Shown here piece by piece: positions 1-9,875 of a DNA stretch of 64,000 nt; positions within the stretch are counted from its first letter, which is position 1, and every line of letters starts with the position of its first letter. The notes under the pieces are model-generated. The model had not been told where the DNA came from and ran no database searches. It saw only the letters and a program-made list of their open reading frames with translations. The position numbers and the translations under genes are program-made. This DNA is from an uncultured Selenomonadales bacterium (GTDB lineage: Bacteria; Bacillota; Negativicutes; Selenomonadales; Selenomonadaceae), in assembly GCA_937901445.1 (NCBI GenBank), contig CALDHY010000022.1, positions 1 through 64,000 of the forward strand. The letters run 5' to 3'.

Positions 1-712
1 TCGCCCGCGCGTCCAAAATTTTTTGCGCCGCCCTTTCCATTCTTGCCTTGCGTTTCTTGTCTGCATTTATAAAAATAAAATTATTGTAAACAATTTTTGC
101 CGAATATCTGTACCGCATTTCTAATCGCCCGGCAACTGCACGCATCCACGCCATATGTACAACGCTTTCAAGTTGTCCGAAAAGCCAAAGTGTTGCATCC
201 GGAATGACTAAGCAAGCATTACTGGCGATAATATTTTTATTAACCCACGCCATAGGAATATATTTTCGCCTTTCGCTACTTGTTTCTGGTATACAAATAT
301 AATCGCTGGCAGGTTGTCGAATTTCTCCAAAAAGCGCGGACTTTTCTGCAGATTTACGAGTTTGTGGACGTTTGCTTTTTAAGCGATATTCTTTAACGGC
401 TTTAACGCGCTGATAAACGAGTTTCATTTTTCTAATTTCGGCGGGCGTAGCGTCAACAAGCCAAAGGCAATAGCGCGGTTTATTGTATAAAAATTCTTCA
501 CCGCCAATAAAACGGCGAATAAATTTCTTGGCGGCGGGTTCGCGTTTTATGAAATCTTCATAGTCTTCAGCCTCAATAATTAAGTTGCCGCCGTCATTTG
601 GCATGCTGCCTTTGTTCATTCGTGGCACAGTGAATCTTTGCGTTTCGTCAATGTAATATTCGCCCGGAAATTTTGTAATTATGTATGGATTATCTTGATT
701 GAGTTCCGGCAT
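1..712 (-). pseudogene. C-terminal fragment of an MmeI-like (type IIL) restriction-modification protein, cut by the window edge
   Basis: An open frame of 237 codons begins at ATG 710-712, three bases after the cobU stop, and runs off the left edge. It reads like the target-recognition part and C-terminus of MmeI-family fused methylase/endonucleases: an early DGGNLIIEAEDY block, then KKFIRRFIGGEEFL, KPRYCLWLVDATPAEIRKM, CIPETSSERRKYIPMAWV and HMAWMRAVAGRLEMRYRYS. Full-length relatives are around 900 residues, with endonuclease and adenine-methylase (NPPY) domains first. Here cobU occupies the place where those domains should be, so the N-terminal two thirds are missing. It may be a decayed remnant or a free-standing specificity fragment. 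I favour a remnant, although no stop or frameshift is seen in the visible part. Confidence 0.75.
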
Positions 713-715
713 GGT

Positions 716-1264
716 TTAAATCCTTTCTGCAATTTTTTTAATATCGACAGCAAGCCCCGCAACCGTCAAGAAAACTTTTTCGGCGTGCGCGGCGATTTTC
801 TGATTGGCAAGCCCGGCTAAATCCCTAAAGACACGCGCCAATTTATTTTCCGGCACAATTCCCGCGCCAACTTCATTTGAAACAAAAATAACCGTCGCGC
901 AGGAGTTTTGCGCAGCGGTTATCAGCTTTTCTATAAAAATTTCAAATTCGTTAAAAAGTTTTTCGTCGTCAAGATTTTTGGTAAGCAACCAATTTGTAAG
1001 GTACATTGTGACGCAGTCGAAAAGAATAACGTTTTCAGTAACAGCCGGAAAAATTTTATCTGCGTCGAAAGGAGCTTCAAAATTCGTCCAGTTACTTAAT
1101 CTGCGCGACTTGTGAACTTTGACGCGCTGCGCCATTTCATCATCAAAAATTTGAGCGGTTGCAATGTAAGCCGCGCGCCCGTTGCCGAGTTTCAACGCCA
1201 ATTTTTCGGCGAATGTACTTTTGCCGGAGCGTGCGCCGCCCGTTACCAAAATTATTTCAGCCAT
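716..1264 (-). CDS. cobU: Adenosylcobinamide kinase / adenosylcobinamide-phosphate guanylyltransferase
   Basis: A 182-residue bifunctional enzyme of late cobalamin synthesis and salvage. It phosphorylates adenosylcobinamide and then transfers GMP to make adenosyl-GDP-cobinamide. The N-terminal P-loop GGARSGKSTFAE (residues 8-19) is typical of CobU, followed by the RVKVHKSRR stretch that carries the guanylylated histidine region and the VFVSNEVGAGIVPENKLAR block near residues 125-143. Length matches the family (about 180). It starts 8 bases inside the end of the heptose phosphatase gene, so the two are probably co-transcribed and coupled. Other cobalamin genes in the window (threonine kinase-like gene and cobD) lie 18 kb away, so the pathway is dispersed. 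Confidence 0.93.
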   Translation of the reverse strand: MAEIILVTGGARSGKSTFAEKLALKLGNGRAAYIATAQIFDDEMAQRVKVHKSRRLSNWTNFEAPFDADKIFPAVTENVILFDCVTMYLTNWLLTKNLDDEKLFNEFEIFIEKLITAAQNSCATVIFVSNEVGAGIVPENKLARVFRDLAGLANQKIAAHAEKVFLTVAGLAVDIKKIAERI

Positions 1265-1763
1265 CTTGCAACATTTTCTTGACAGAGGCTAATAAATTTT
1301 TTCCATCAAAAAGACAAGTACCCTTTACACCGGCGTTAATTCCGGCTTCACAATCTCTTTCCTTGTCTCCAACCATATAAGATTGTTTGACATCAATATC
1401 AAAATCTTTGCAAGCCTGAAGAATCATGCCGGGCTTAGGTTTTCTGCATTCACAATCAATATTGTAAGGCGCAACAGTCCCTTCAATATGGTGAGGGCAA
1501 ACGTACACGCCGTCCAAATGTGCGCCGAATTTTTTAAGTTCATCCTGCACAAAGTCATGAAGTTTTTCAACGTCATCTTCAGTAAATAAGCCTCTTGAAA
1601 TTCCACTTTGATTCGTGATAATTATTGCAAGGTAGCCGTTGTCATTGCAGAATTTAATTGCTTCTTTTGCGCCGTCAATCCATTTCCAATCTTCAATTTT
1701 GTGTACGTTAATATAATCTACGTTCAAAACTCCGTCCCTGTCGAAAAATACTGCCTTGTTCAA
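1257..1763 (-). CDS. gmhB: D-glycero-D-manno-heptose 1,7-bisphosphate 7-phosphatase (HAD family)
   Basis: HAD-superfamily phosphatase of about 168 residues. The nucleophile motif FFDRDGVLN is at the N-terminus, IIITNQSGI follows, and there is a zinc-binding set of Cys/His residues (CPHH and CECRKPKPG) typical of GmhB. The late acidic motif is MVGDKERDCEAGINAG. GmhB acts in ADP-heptose synthesis for lipopolysaccharide inner core, which fits an outer-membrane-bearing organism. A longer frame begins at a GTG nine bases upstream, but that codon overlaps the AAGGAG ribosome site. The TTG at 1763 has the correct spacing (8 bases) and is taken as start. It overlaps cobU by 7-8 bases at its end. A histidinol-phosphatase-like role is possible for the family but less likely given the zinc loop. 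Confidence 0.88.
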   Translation of the reverse strand: MNKAVFFDRDGVLNVDYINVHKIEDWKWIDGAKEAIKFCNDNGYLAIIITNQSGISRGLFTEDDVEKLHDFVQDELKKFGAHLDGVYVCPHHIEGTVAPYNIDCECRKPKPGMILQACKDFDIDVKQSYMVGDKERDCEAGINAGVKGTCLFDGKNLLASVKKMLQDG

Positions 1764-1796
1764 AATTATCACTCCTTATTTTAAATTTCCCCGATT

Positions 1797-2142
1797 GGGG
1801 GAGACAGGCAACCGATAAGCCGGATTTTGTGTAATGGCAAGCATTTATCTTGCTTGAACGTTACCGCCCAAGTCTAGCAACTTACCCGAAATGTCAGCGA
1901 GCAACCTCAACCATTTCCTATTTAGTTTTGCTCCGCGTGAGGTTTATCAAGCACGAACATTACTGCACGTCTGGTGAGCTCTTACCTGCGCCGTTTCATC
2001 CTTACCAAAAAATTTGGCGGTTTATTTTCTGTGACACTGTTCTCTGGAATTACTTCCGCCGGACGTTATCCGGCACGCCGCTCTGTGGAGTCCGGACTTT
2101 CCTCGATTAAAAATTAACCGCGCTTGCCTCGACTACCTGTCA
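1797..2142 (-). ncRNA. rnpB: RNase P RNA, bacterial class A
   Basis: Read on the minus strand, the RNA starts with GACAGGTAGTCGAGGC and soon shows the universal P4/CR-I block GAGGAAAGTCCGGACTCC. The internal conserved block AAGGATGAAACGGCG and the terminal CCGGCTTATCGGTTGCCTGTC complete it; the last part pairs with the 5-prime end as helix P1. The total of about 346 nt suits a class A RNase P RNA. It is the catalytic subunit of the enzyme that trims tRNA 5-prime leaders. Short reading frames within it are incidental. Ends are set from P1 pairing and the upstream promoter and may be off by a few bases. Confidence 0.96.
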
Positions 2143-2148
2143 TTTGAA

Positions 2149-2177
2149 ATTTTACCATTGACAAAAAAAACTTGCAA
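2149..2177 (-). promoter_or_regulatory. Sigma-70 type promoter of rnpB
   Basis: On the minus strand TTGCAA (2172-2177), a 17-base spacer and TAAAAT (2149-2154) lie 7 bases before the predicted RNase P RNA 5-prime end. It overlaps the divergent transketolase promoter region. Confidence 0.7.
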
Positions 2178-2185
2178 GAAAAATT

Positions 2186-2214
2186 TTGACATAATGCAAA
2201 AATCCTGCTATTGT
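2186..2214 (+). promoter_or_regulatory. Sigma-70 type promoter of the transketolase operon
   Basis: TTGACA (2186-2191), a 17-base spacer ending in TGC, and TATTGT (2209-2214) sit just upstream of the AAGGAGG site at 2232-2238. The perfect -35 box and the TGN extension make it a convincing promoter for the split transketolase genes. Confidence 0.65.
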
Positions 2215-2249
2215 TACAGGGATTCTTGTATAAGGAGGAAAAATTTTTT

Positions 2250-3092
2250 ATGATGCAAGAAGAGAAAAAACAACTTGAGGTTTTCGCCCTGAATGTGCGC
2301 GAAGATATTGTGAAAAGTACAACCGCCGCGAAATCAGGACACCCGGGCGGGAGCTTATCTGCCGCCGATTATTTAACCTATCTTTACGAAAAAGAAATTA
2401 AAGTTGATCCGAAAAATCCTGAAAAGTTTGATAGAGATCGTTTTGTATTGTCGAAAGGACACAGTGCGCCCGCCTTGTATTCAGTTTTGGCGCGTGAAGG
2501 TTTTTTCCCTGTTGAAGATTTAATTACCCTGCGCAAAAAAGATTCACACTTGCAAGGTCATCCTTGTTCGCAAACTACACCGGGCATAGATATGAGTACA
2601 GGAAGTCTTGGGCAGGGAATTTCGGCGGCGTGCGGCATGGCAAAAGGCGCAAAAGTTTTGGGGCTTGATATAAATGTTTACGCACTTTTGGGCGATGGTG
2701 AAATTGCTGAAGGCGAAGTTTGGGAGGCTATGCTTTTTGCCGCACATTACAAGCTGAATAATTTGTGCGTTGCAGTTGACGTGAACGGCTTGCAGATTGA
2801 CGGCAAAACTTCTGACGTTATGAATACCGAGCCGCTTGATAAAAAATTTGAGGCGTTCGGTTGCAAAGTCATAAAAATTGACGGGCATAATTTTGACGAA
2901 TTGGAAAAGGCTTTTAATTTTTTCCACGAAAATAAATCCGGCACTCAACCAACTGTTATTTTGCTGAAAACTGTCAAGGGTAAGGGCGTTTCATTTATGG
3001 AAAATGTGGCAGGCTGGCACGGTAAAGCCGCTAAACCTGATGAATGTGAAAAGGCACTTGCCGAACTTGAAGAATTAAGGGCTAAGATTTAA
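2250..3092 (+). CDS. Transketolase, N-terminal (thiamine diphosphate-binding) subunit
   Basis: A 280-residue half-transketolase. With the next gene it would interconvert pentose-phosphate-pathway sugars. It has the GHPGGSLSAADYL block near the N-terminus, LSKGHSAPALYS, MSTGSLGQGIS and the thiamine-diphosphate/Mg motif GDGEIAEGEVWEA with the downstream VDVNGLQIDG. Start: the frame opens earlier, but AAGGAGG at 2232-2238 serves the ATG at 2250; a second ATG follows at once. The last codons (LRAKI and the stop) coincide with the beginning of a 7-nt-unit repeat array, so the C-terminus may have been extended or reshaped by that repeat. Split transketolases of this form are common in Firmicutes and archaea. 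Confidence 0.93.
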   Translation: MMQEEKKQLEVFALNVREDIVKSTTAAKSGHPGGSLSAADYLTYLYEKEIKVDPKNPEKFDRDRFVLSKGHSAPALYSVLAREGFFPVEDLITLRKKDSHLQGHPCSQTTPGIDMSTGSLGQGISAACGMAKGAKVLGLDINVYALLGDGEIAEGEVWEAMLFAAHYKLNNLCVAVDVNGLQIDGKTSDVMNTEPLDKKFEAFGCKVIKIDGHNFDELEKAFNFFHENKSGTQPTVILLKTVKGKGVSFMENVAGWHGKAAKPDECEKALAELEELRAKI

Positions 3093-3148
3093 GGGATAAG
3101 GGCTAGGGAAAATCCCTAACCCCTAGTCTTTAATCCCTAATCCCTAAA
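3074..3148. repeat. Type A array (7-nt unit), inverted arms, copy 1
   Basis: A run of ATTAAGG/GCTAAGG/GGATAAGG-like units is followed, after the centre AGGGAAAATCCCT, by the opposite strand units CCCTAAC, CCCTAGT, CTTTAAT, CCCTAAT, CCCTAAA. The two arms can pair. The array begins inside the 3-prime end of the first transketolase gene and ends just before the ribosome site of the second. Confidence 0.8.
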
Positions 3149-3170
3149 TTTCGACGAAGGAGAAATTTTA

Positions 3171-4112
3171 ATGTCTGAAATAAAAAAAATTGCAACCCGT
3201 GAAAGTTACGGCGCAACTTTGGTTGAACTCGGCAGAATCGATAAAAAAATTGTAGTGCTTGACGCAGATTTGGCAGGCTCCACAAAAAGCGGTATGTTTG
3301 GCAAAGAATTTCCCGAAAGATTTTTTAACTGCGGTATCGCCGAACAAAATATGATTGGCGTTGCCGCCGGTCTTGCAACTATGGGATTAATTCCTTTCGT
3401 TTCAACTTTCGCAATGTTTGCCGCTTGCCGCCCGTATGAACAAATTAGAAATTCTGTCGGTTATCCACATTTGAACGTTAAAATCTGCGCGAGTCACGGC
3501 GGAATTTCTGTAGGCGCGGACGGTGCAAGCCACCAATGCTGCGAAGACTTTGCTTTAATGCGCACAATTCCCAAAATGTTGGTAATGTGTCCTTCAGATG
3601 ACATTGAGGCGCGGCAAATGGTTAAAGCCGTTTACAAATATGAAGGTCCTGTTTACATTCGTTTTGCGCGCAGTGCTACGCCCGTTTATCACGACGAAAA
3701 TTATAAATTTGAAATTGGCAAGGGCGAAGTTGTAGTTGACGGCTCGGACGTTGCAATTATCGCAACGGGAATTGTTTTGCCGGAAGCCGTAAAAGCCGCC
3801 GCAATTTTGAAAGACAAAGGAATTTCCGCACGAATTATTAATATGGGAACGATTAAACCGCTTGACGCCGAAATTACAATTAAAGCGGCTCAAGAATGTA
3901 AAAAATTTATCACGGTTGAGGAACATACAATTTTTGGCGGACTTGGTGAGGCAGTTTGCGGCGTCTTGGCTGAAAATTATCCTGTCCCCGTAAAAAGAAT
4001 TGGTATAAATGACGTTTTCGGCTTTTCTGCAGAGGCTGATGAACTTATGGAATATTTTGGACTTTGGGCGGCAAATATCGCCGAAACTACCGAAAAATTT
4101 TTACAGAAATAA
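3171..4112 (+). CDS. Transketolase, C-terminal subunit
   Basis: A 313-residue partner of the preceding gene, carrying the pyrimidine-binding and C-terminal domains. Visible features include ATRESYGATLVELG at the N-terminus, FFNCGIAEQNMIGVAAGLA, the FVSTFAMFAACRPYEQIRN block, and a C-terminal regulatory-like domain with TVEEHTIFGGLGEAV. The start ATG is preceded by GAAGGAG. It lies 78 bases after the first subunit, separated only by the repeat array, and is followed by a good terminator, so the pair forms a two-gene operon. It resembles DXS-type C-halves in general fold, but the pairing with an N-terminal transketolase half argues for transketolase. Confidence 0.92.
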   Translation: MSEIKKIATRESYGATLVELGRIDKKIVVLDADLAGSTKSGMFGKEFPERFFNCGIAEQNMIGVAAGLATMGLIPFVSTFAMFAACRPYEQIRNSVGYPHLNVKICASHGGISVGADGASHQCCEDFALMRTIPKMLVMCPSDDIEARQMVKAVYKYEGPVYIRFARSATPVYHDENYKFEIGKGEVVVDGSDVAIIATGIVLPEAVKAAAILKDKGISARIINMGTIKPLDAEITIKAAQECKKFITVEEHTIFGGLGEAVCGVLAENYPVPVKRIGINDVFGFSAEADELMEYFGLWAANIAETTEKFLQK

Positions 4113-4134
4113 ATTTACAGATAAAAAAATTTTT

Positions 4135-4162
4135 AAGCCGTTCATTGGAGCGGCTTTTTTTG
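4135..4162 (+). terminator. Rho-independent terminator of the transketolase operon
   Basis: AAGCCG (4135-4140) pairs with CGGCTT (4151-4156) around a short loop and is followed by a run of T. Confidence 0.85.
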
Positions 4163-4185
4163 TAAACTTTTGGAGGAAATAAACT

Positions 4186-5301
4186 TTGAACAAAAATAAA
4201 AATCTGAATGACGCCGCGCGGGCTAAGAAAGACGAATTTTACACGCAACTTGAAGATATTGAAAACGAATTGCGCCACGAAGAATATAAAAATTTTTTCA
4301 AGGGCAAAGTTATTCTCTGCAACTGCGATGATCCCTACGAAAGTGAATTTTTTAAATATTTTGCAATGAATTTTAACGCGCTCGGCTTGAAAAAGTTAAT
4401 CGTTACCTGTTACGCTGGTTCGCCCGTTGCACAAACTGAATTGAATTTTGACGCGGGCGGCAGTATCAGTACAAAGCCGCGCAACGAATACGCCTACAAA
4501 GTTGTTATCAACGAGTTCAAAGATTGGAACGGCGACGGGCGCGAAGATTTGGAAGATATTAAGCAATACATTTTGACGCACCGCGGCAGTTGGGAAAGGT
4601 TAAAAGGTAACGGCGATTTTCGCAGTGCAGAATGTATTGAAATTTTGAAAGAGGCTGACGTTGTTGTTACCAATCCGCCTTTCAGTTTGTTTCGTGAATT
4701 TGTCGCGCAGCTTATGAAGTATGAAAAATTTTTCGTCATTCTTGGAAACAAAAACGCTGTTACCTACAAAGAAATTTTTCCGCTGATTCAACAGAATAAA
4801 ATGTTTGTCGGTTATACTCCAATGGGCAGGGACTTACTTTTTACTTTTCCTGAAAAATACAAACAAGATTTTATTGAAAACTCGGACGAAGGCAGCCGCT
4901 ATAGAATAATTGATGGTCAAATGTTAGCAAGGGCGGCGGCAATTTGGTACACAAATATTCCACTGAAAAAGCACAATGAAGAATTACCGCTAGTTTTTGA
5001 ATATTCGCCGGAAAAATATCCCAAATATGACAATTACGACGCAATAGAGGTTAGCAAAACTGCGCAAATTCCCTGTGATTATTTTGGAGTTATGGGCGTG
5101 CCAATTACTTTTCTGGATAAATACAACCCTAATCAATTTGAAATTTTGGGATTAATTGCAGATAAGCGCAATGATAATCCTGCTTTTATAAAGGGAACGC
5201 CCACTTATCTTGACGAAGGACACAAAAATTACGTCGGCGCAGTTGTAAATGGTAAAGCAACTTATGCAAGAATTTTAATTCGGCGGCGGCAACAACCCTG
5301 A
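4186..5301 (+). CDS. Orphan adenine-specific DNA methyltransferase, EcoRI-methylase family
   Basis: A 371-residue protein resembling the EcoRI-type adenine-N6 methyltransferases: N-terminal KKDEFYTQLEDIENEL, VILCNCDDPYESEFFKYF, and the catalytic motif IV VVTNPPFSLFREF around residue 165. A conserved C-terminal tail follows (GVPITFLDKYNPNQFEILG). It would add methyl groups to adenine at a specific DNA site. The start is TTG at 4186 behind TTGGAGG. It follows the transketolase terminator closely, yet no restriction endonuclease gene lies next to it on either side. It is therefore either a solitary regulatory or protective methylase, or the survivor of a lost system. Family assignment is from recognisable sequence blocks; the recognition site cannot be read from it. 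Confidence 0.85.
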   Translation: MNKNKNLNDAARAKKDEFYTQLEDIENELRHEEYKNFFKGKVILCNCDDPYESEFFKYFAMNFNALGLKKLIVTCYAGSPVAQTELNFDAGGSISTKPRNEYAYKVVINEFKDWNGDGREDLEDIKQYILTHRGSWERLKGNGDFRSAECIEILKEADVVVTNPPFSLFREFVAQLMKYEKFFVILGNKNAVTYKEIFPLIQQNKMFVGYTPMGRDLLFTFPEKYKQDFIENSDEGSRYRIIDGQMLARAAAIWYTNIPLKKHNEELPLVFEYSPEKYPKYDNYDAIEVSKTAQIPCDYFGVMGVPITFLDKYNPNQFEILGLIADKRNDNPAFIKGTPTYLDEGHKNYVGAVVNGKATYARILIRRRQQP

Positions 5302-5345
5302 TTGGCAGCAAGCAGTTTCTAACCACTATCAACTGTCAACTGTGA
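5302..5345. repeat. Short degenerate repeat (AACTGTC unit) after the methylase gene
   Basis: The spacer contains CTATCAACTGTCAACTGTGA, a small tandem of an AACTGT-like unit, at 5326-5345. It resembles in spirit the 7- and 8-nt arrays elsewhere in the window but is much shorter. Confidence 0.4.
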
Positions 5346-5362
5346 AAGATTATCCAATATGT

Positions 5363-6145
5363 TTAAAATTCCAAAACACTTCCGGTTGCAAAATCTGCGC
5401 GAAGATTTTCGCCGGAGCAATGACACAAATAAAAATTTTCAACGCCGAAATCTTCAAGGCGCGCAAAAATTTTCATATCGTCAGAATGAATCCCGCCAAT
5501 CACGGTTTTAATTGGAAGGTCCAAACGTTTTTGAACGGTCGAAACAATGTTCAAAATTCCAACATGTGAACAACCGACTACAACCGCTGCGCCGTCGCCT
5601 TCGCGCAGTACTAAACAAATTTCATCGTCGAAGTTATCGGCAATTTTACTTTCGCCGCGCACAAATTTTTCAGGTATTTCAACTTTATGGCGCGTGTCAA
5701 AATTTCCAATAAGCCACGAATTTTTGTCAAGTTCCAAAATATCGTCACAAACTTTTTGCTCAATCTTCCAATGTGCCAAATCTTGAAAAGTAAAGCCCGC
5801 GCCACGATATTTAAAGCCTTCAGCCGTTTTAGAAAACTTTTCCAGCCAAAAATTTTTGCCGGTATAAATTTTTTTCAGATTGACAAATTTTAACAATGAA
5901 GGAAATCCGCCCGCGTGATCGTAATGAGCGTGGCTGATTACAACAAAATTGACCTTCGTCAAGTCAACGCCCATTTTCAGTGCGTTTTTCCACGCCAAAC
6001 CGGTTTGTCCGCAGTCGAAAATAAATTTCAGCGCGGGCGTCTCAATGTACAAAGATAAACCGTGTTCGCTTTCCAAATTGGAGCCGTCCAAAGTTTTATC
6101 CTCAACCAAAACTTTTAAACTAATCATTTTTATTTTTCCATTCAT
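5363..6145 (-). CDS. MBL-fold metal-dependent hydrolase
   Basis: Metallo-beta-lactamase-fold protein of 260 residues (or 256 if it begins at the second ATG). The signature SHAHYDHAGGFP gives the HxHxDH metal ligands; GCSHVGILN and GGIHSDD supply the later histidines, with a terminal CHCSGE. This arrangement is seen in the COG1237 group, often named after the archaeal dihydropterin phosphate synthase, and the true substrate in bacteria is usually unknown. It lies downstream of yajC in the same direction with a 32-base gap and is convergent with the methylase gene. No strong ribosome site marks either candidate start. Confidence 0.8.
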   Translation of the reverse strand: MNGKIKMISLKVLVEDKTLDGSNLESEHGLSLYIETPALKFIFDCGQTGLAWKNALKMGVDLTKVNFVVISHAHYDHAGGFPSLLKFVNLKKIYTGKNFWLEKFSKTAEGFKYRGAGFTFQDLAHWKIEQKVCDDILELDKNSWLIGNFDTRHKVEIPEKFVRGESKIADNFDDEICLVLREGDGAAVVVGCSHVGILNIVSTVQKRLDLPIKTVIGGIHSDDMKIFARLEDFGVENFYLCHCSGENLRADFATGSVLEF

Positions 6146-6177
6146 TAAAAATTATGCTTATTTCAGAATCCAATTTA

Positions 6178-8648
<2,471 letters not shown>

Positions 8649-8672
8649 AGAAAAGCTCCTTTCAGTGCTTTT

Positions 8673-8708
8673 CTAGGGGCTAAGAATTAAGGATTAAGGA
8701 CTAGGGAT
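8673..8708. repeat. Type A array (7-nt unit), copy 2
   Basis: One arm of tandem GGGGCTA, AGAATTA, AGGATTA, AGGACTA, GGGA units between queA and the SpoIID-like gene. A weak opposite arm (TCTTTAATTC) follows at about 8727. Confidence 0.7.
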
Positions 8709-8750
8709 TTGATAAAAATTTTCCGGTCTTTAATTCTTTTTCATTGAAAT

Positions 8751-9866
8751 TTAATAAAGTTTTTTCAAATTTGTACCCCTGTAATAGTGCAACAAAATTT
8801 TTTCGTAATTCCAGCCGTGATTGGCATAGGCGTTAGCTCCGTTTTGAGACATCCCGACGCCGTGTCCGCGCCCGTATCCTTCAAAAATAATTTTGTCGTG
8901 CGAAATTTTTATATCAAAAAGTGTACTGGGCAAAGAAAATTTTGAGCGCAATTCATTGCCTGTAAGTTGCAAAGTTTTTTTACTGCCGACAAATTGCGCA
9001 ACCTTCACGCGCCCTGAAGTACTTCTGTCCGGCGCGGATTTTCCAATTTCAAGCGGCGATAAATTTATTTTTTCAAGCTTGCCCAAATCGCCGATTATCC
9101 TTGAAAAATCTGCAGTCGAAAATTCTTTTGTCCAATGTTGAGTATTTTTTTCCAGTTCCTCAACGGCTTGCAAGTGCGGCGAATATCCTCCCCAAACTTC
9201 AGCAACACTTTCAGTCATTCCGCCGCTGTCAGTGTGAAAATTTGTATCGACAATTTGTCCGCCCATTAATAAAATTTCGCCGCGTGTACTTTTTATAACT
9301 TCGTCTGTAATTTTGTGCGCAGAATCCACTCCGCCGAAATATTGACAGTGCGTCGTTGTACACAAATCAAAACCTTCAGCTTGATGACGTTGACGATTTT
9401 TTAAAGTGAAGGAGCGCGCCGCCACAGCTTGAGCCTTTAAAGCCTCCAAGTGAAATGACGGCGACATTTCCTCCGGCACAACGCCGCGCAAATATTCTTC
9501 AACCGGCGCAATATTTATCACTGTCAGCGAATTATTTTTTTTGTCGATACGCACGCCGCCGAAATATTTTTTGCCGTCAATCGTAACTATTAAATCTTTC
9601 AACAAAGTATTTTCGCCGCGAATTTCGACAGAATTATTTTTAAGTGTGTCAAAGTCTACAGAAAAAATTTCATTGGCGGCAAAGTTTTTTAAAATTTTCC
9701 GTGTAACGGCGTCAATCATAACGCAAGGCGCGTTCAGTTGCAATTCAACCTGATTAACGCCGCGCAAAATTCCCAGCCTTATTTCCGGCTGCCAAATTTG
9801 ATTTGCATAAACCGGCACAGTAAAAAATATCGCCGCCAATATCGCAATTAAAAATTTTTTAAGCAA
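8751..9866 (-). CDS. SpoIID/LytB-domain secreted protein
   Basis: A 371-residue protein with an N-terminal signal peptide (MLKKFLIAILAAIFFTVPVYA) and a SpoIID-type domain: LRGVVPEEMSPSFHLEALKAQA, AARSFTLKNRQRH, TTHCQYFGGV and the C-terminal GYGRGHGVGMSQNGANAYA. In spore formers SpoIID is a lytic transglycosylase acting on denuded glycan strands. Related LytB-type proteins exist in non-sporulating bacteria. It heads the queA-tgt-yajC cluster, an arrangement often seen in Firmicutes. Whether the organism sporulates cannot be judged from this gene. Confidence 0.88.
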   Translation of the reverse strand: MLKKFLIAILAAIFFTVPVYANQIWQPEIRLGILRGVNQVELQLNAPCVMIDAVTRKILKNFAANEIFSVDFDTLKNNSVEIRGENTLLKDLIVTIDGKKYFGGVRIDKKNNSLTVINIAPVEEYLRGVVPEEMSPSFHLEALKAQAVAARSFTLKNRQRHQAEGFDLCTTTHCQYFGGVDSAHKITDEVIKSTRGEILLMGGQIVDTNFHTDSGGMTESVAEVWGGYSPHLQAVEELEKNTQHWTKEFSTADFSRIIGDLGKLEKINLSPLEIGKSAPDRSTSGRVKVAQFVGSKKTLQLTGNELRSKFSLPSTLFDIKISHDKIIFEGYGRGHGVGMSQNGANAYANHGWNYEKILLHYYRGTNLKKLY

Positions 9867-9875
9867 GTTTCAACC

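Noticed and set aside
1850..2110. Open frame of 86 codons on the plus strand
   Set aside because: It lies wholly within RNase P RNA on the other strand.
3074..3148. CRISPR array considered for the tandem repeat clusters
   Set aside because: Units are 7-8 bases and contiguous with no spacers, and no cas genes are present.
8751..9866. Evidence for sporulation from the SpoIID-like gene
   Set aside because: LytB/SpoIID domains occur in non-sporulating bacteria and no other sporulation gene is present in the window.
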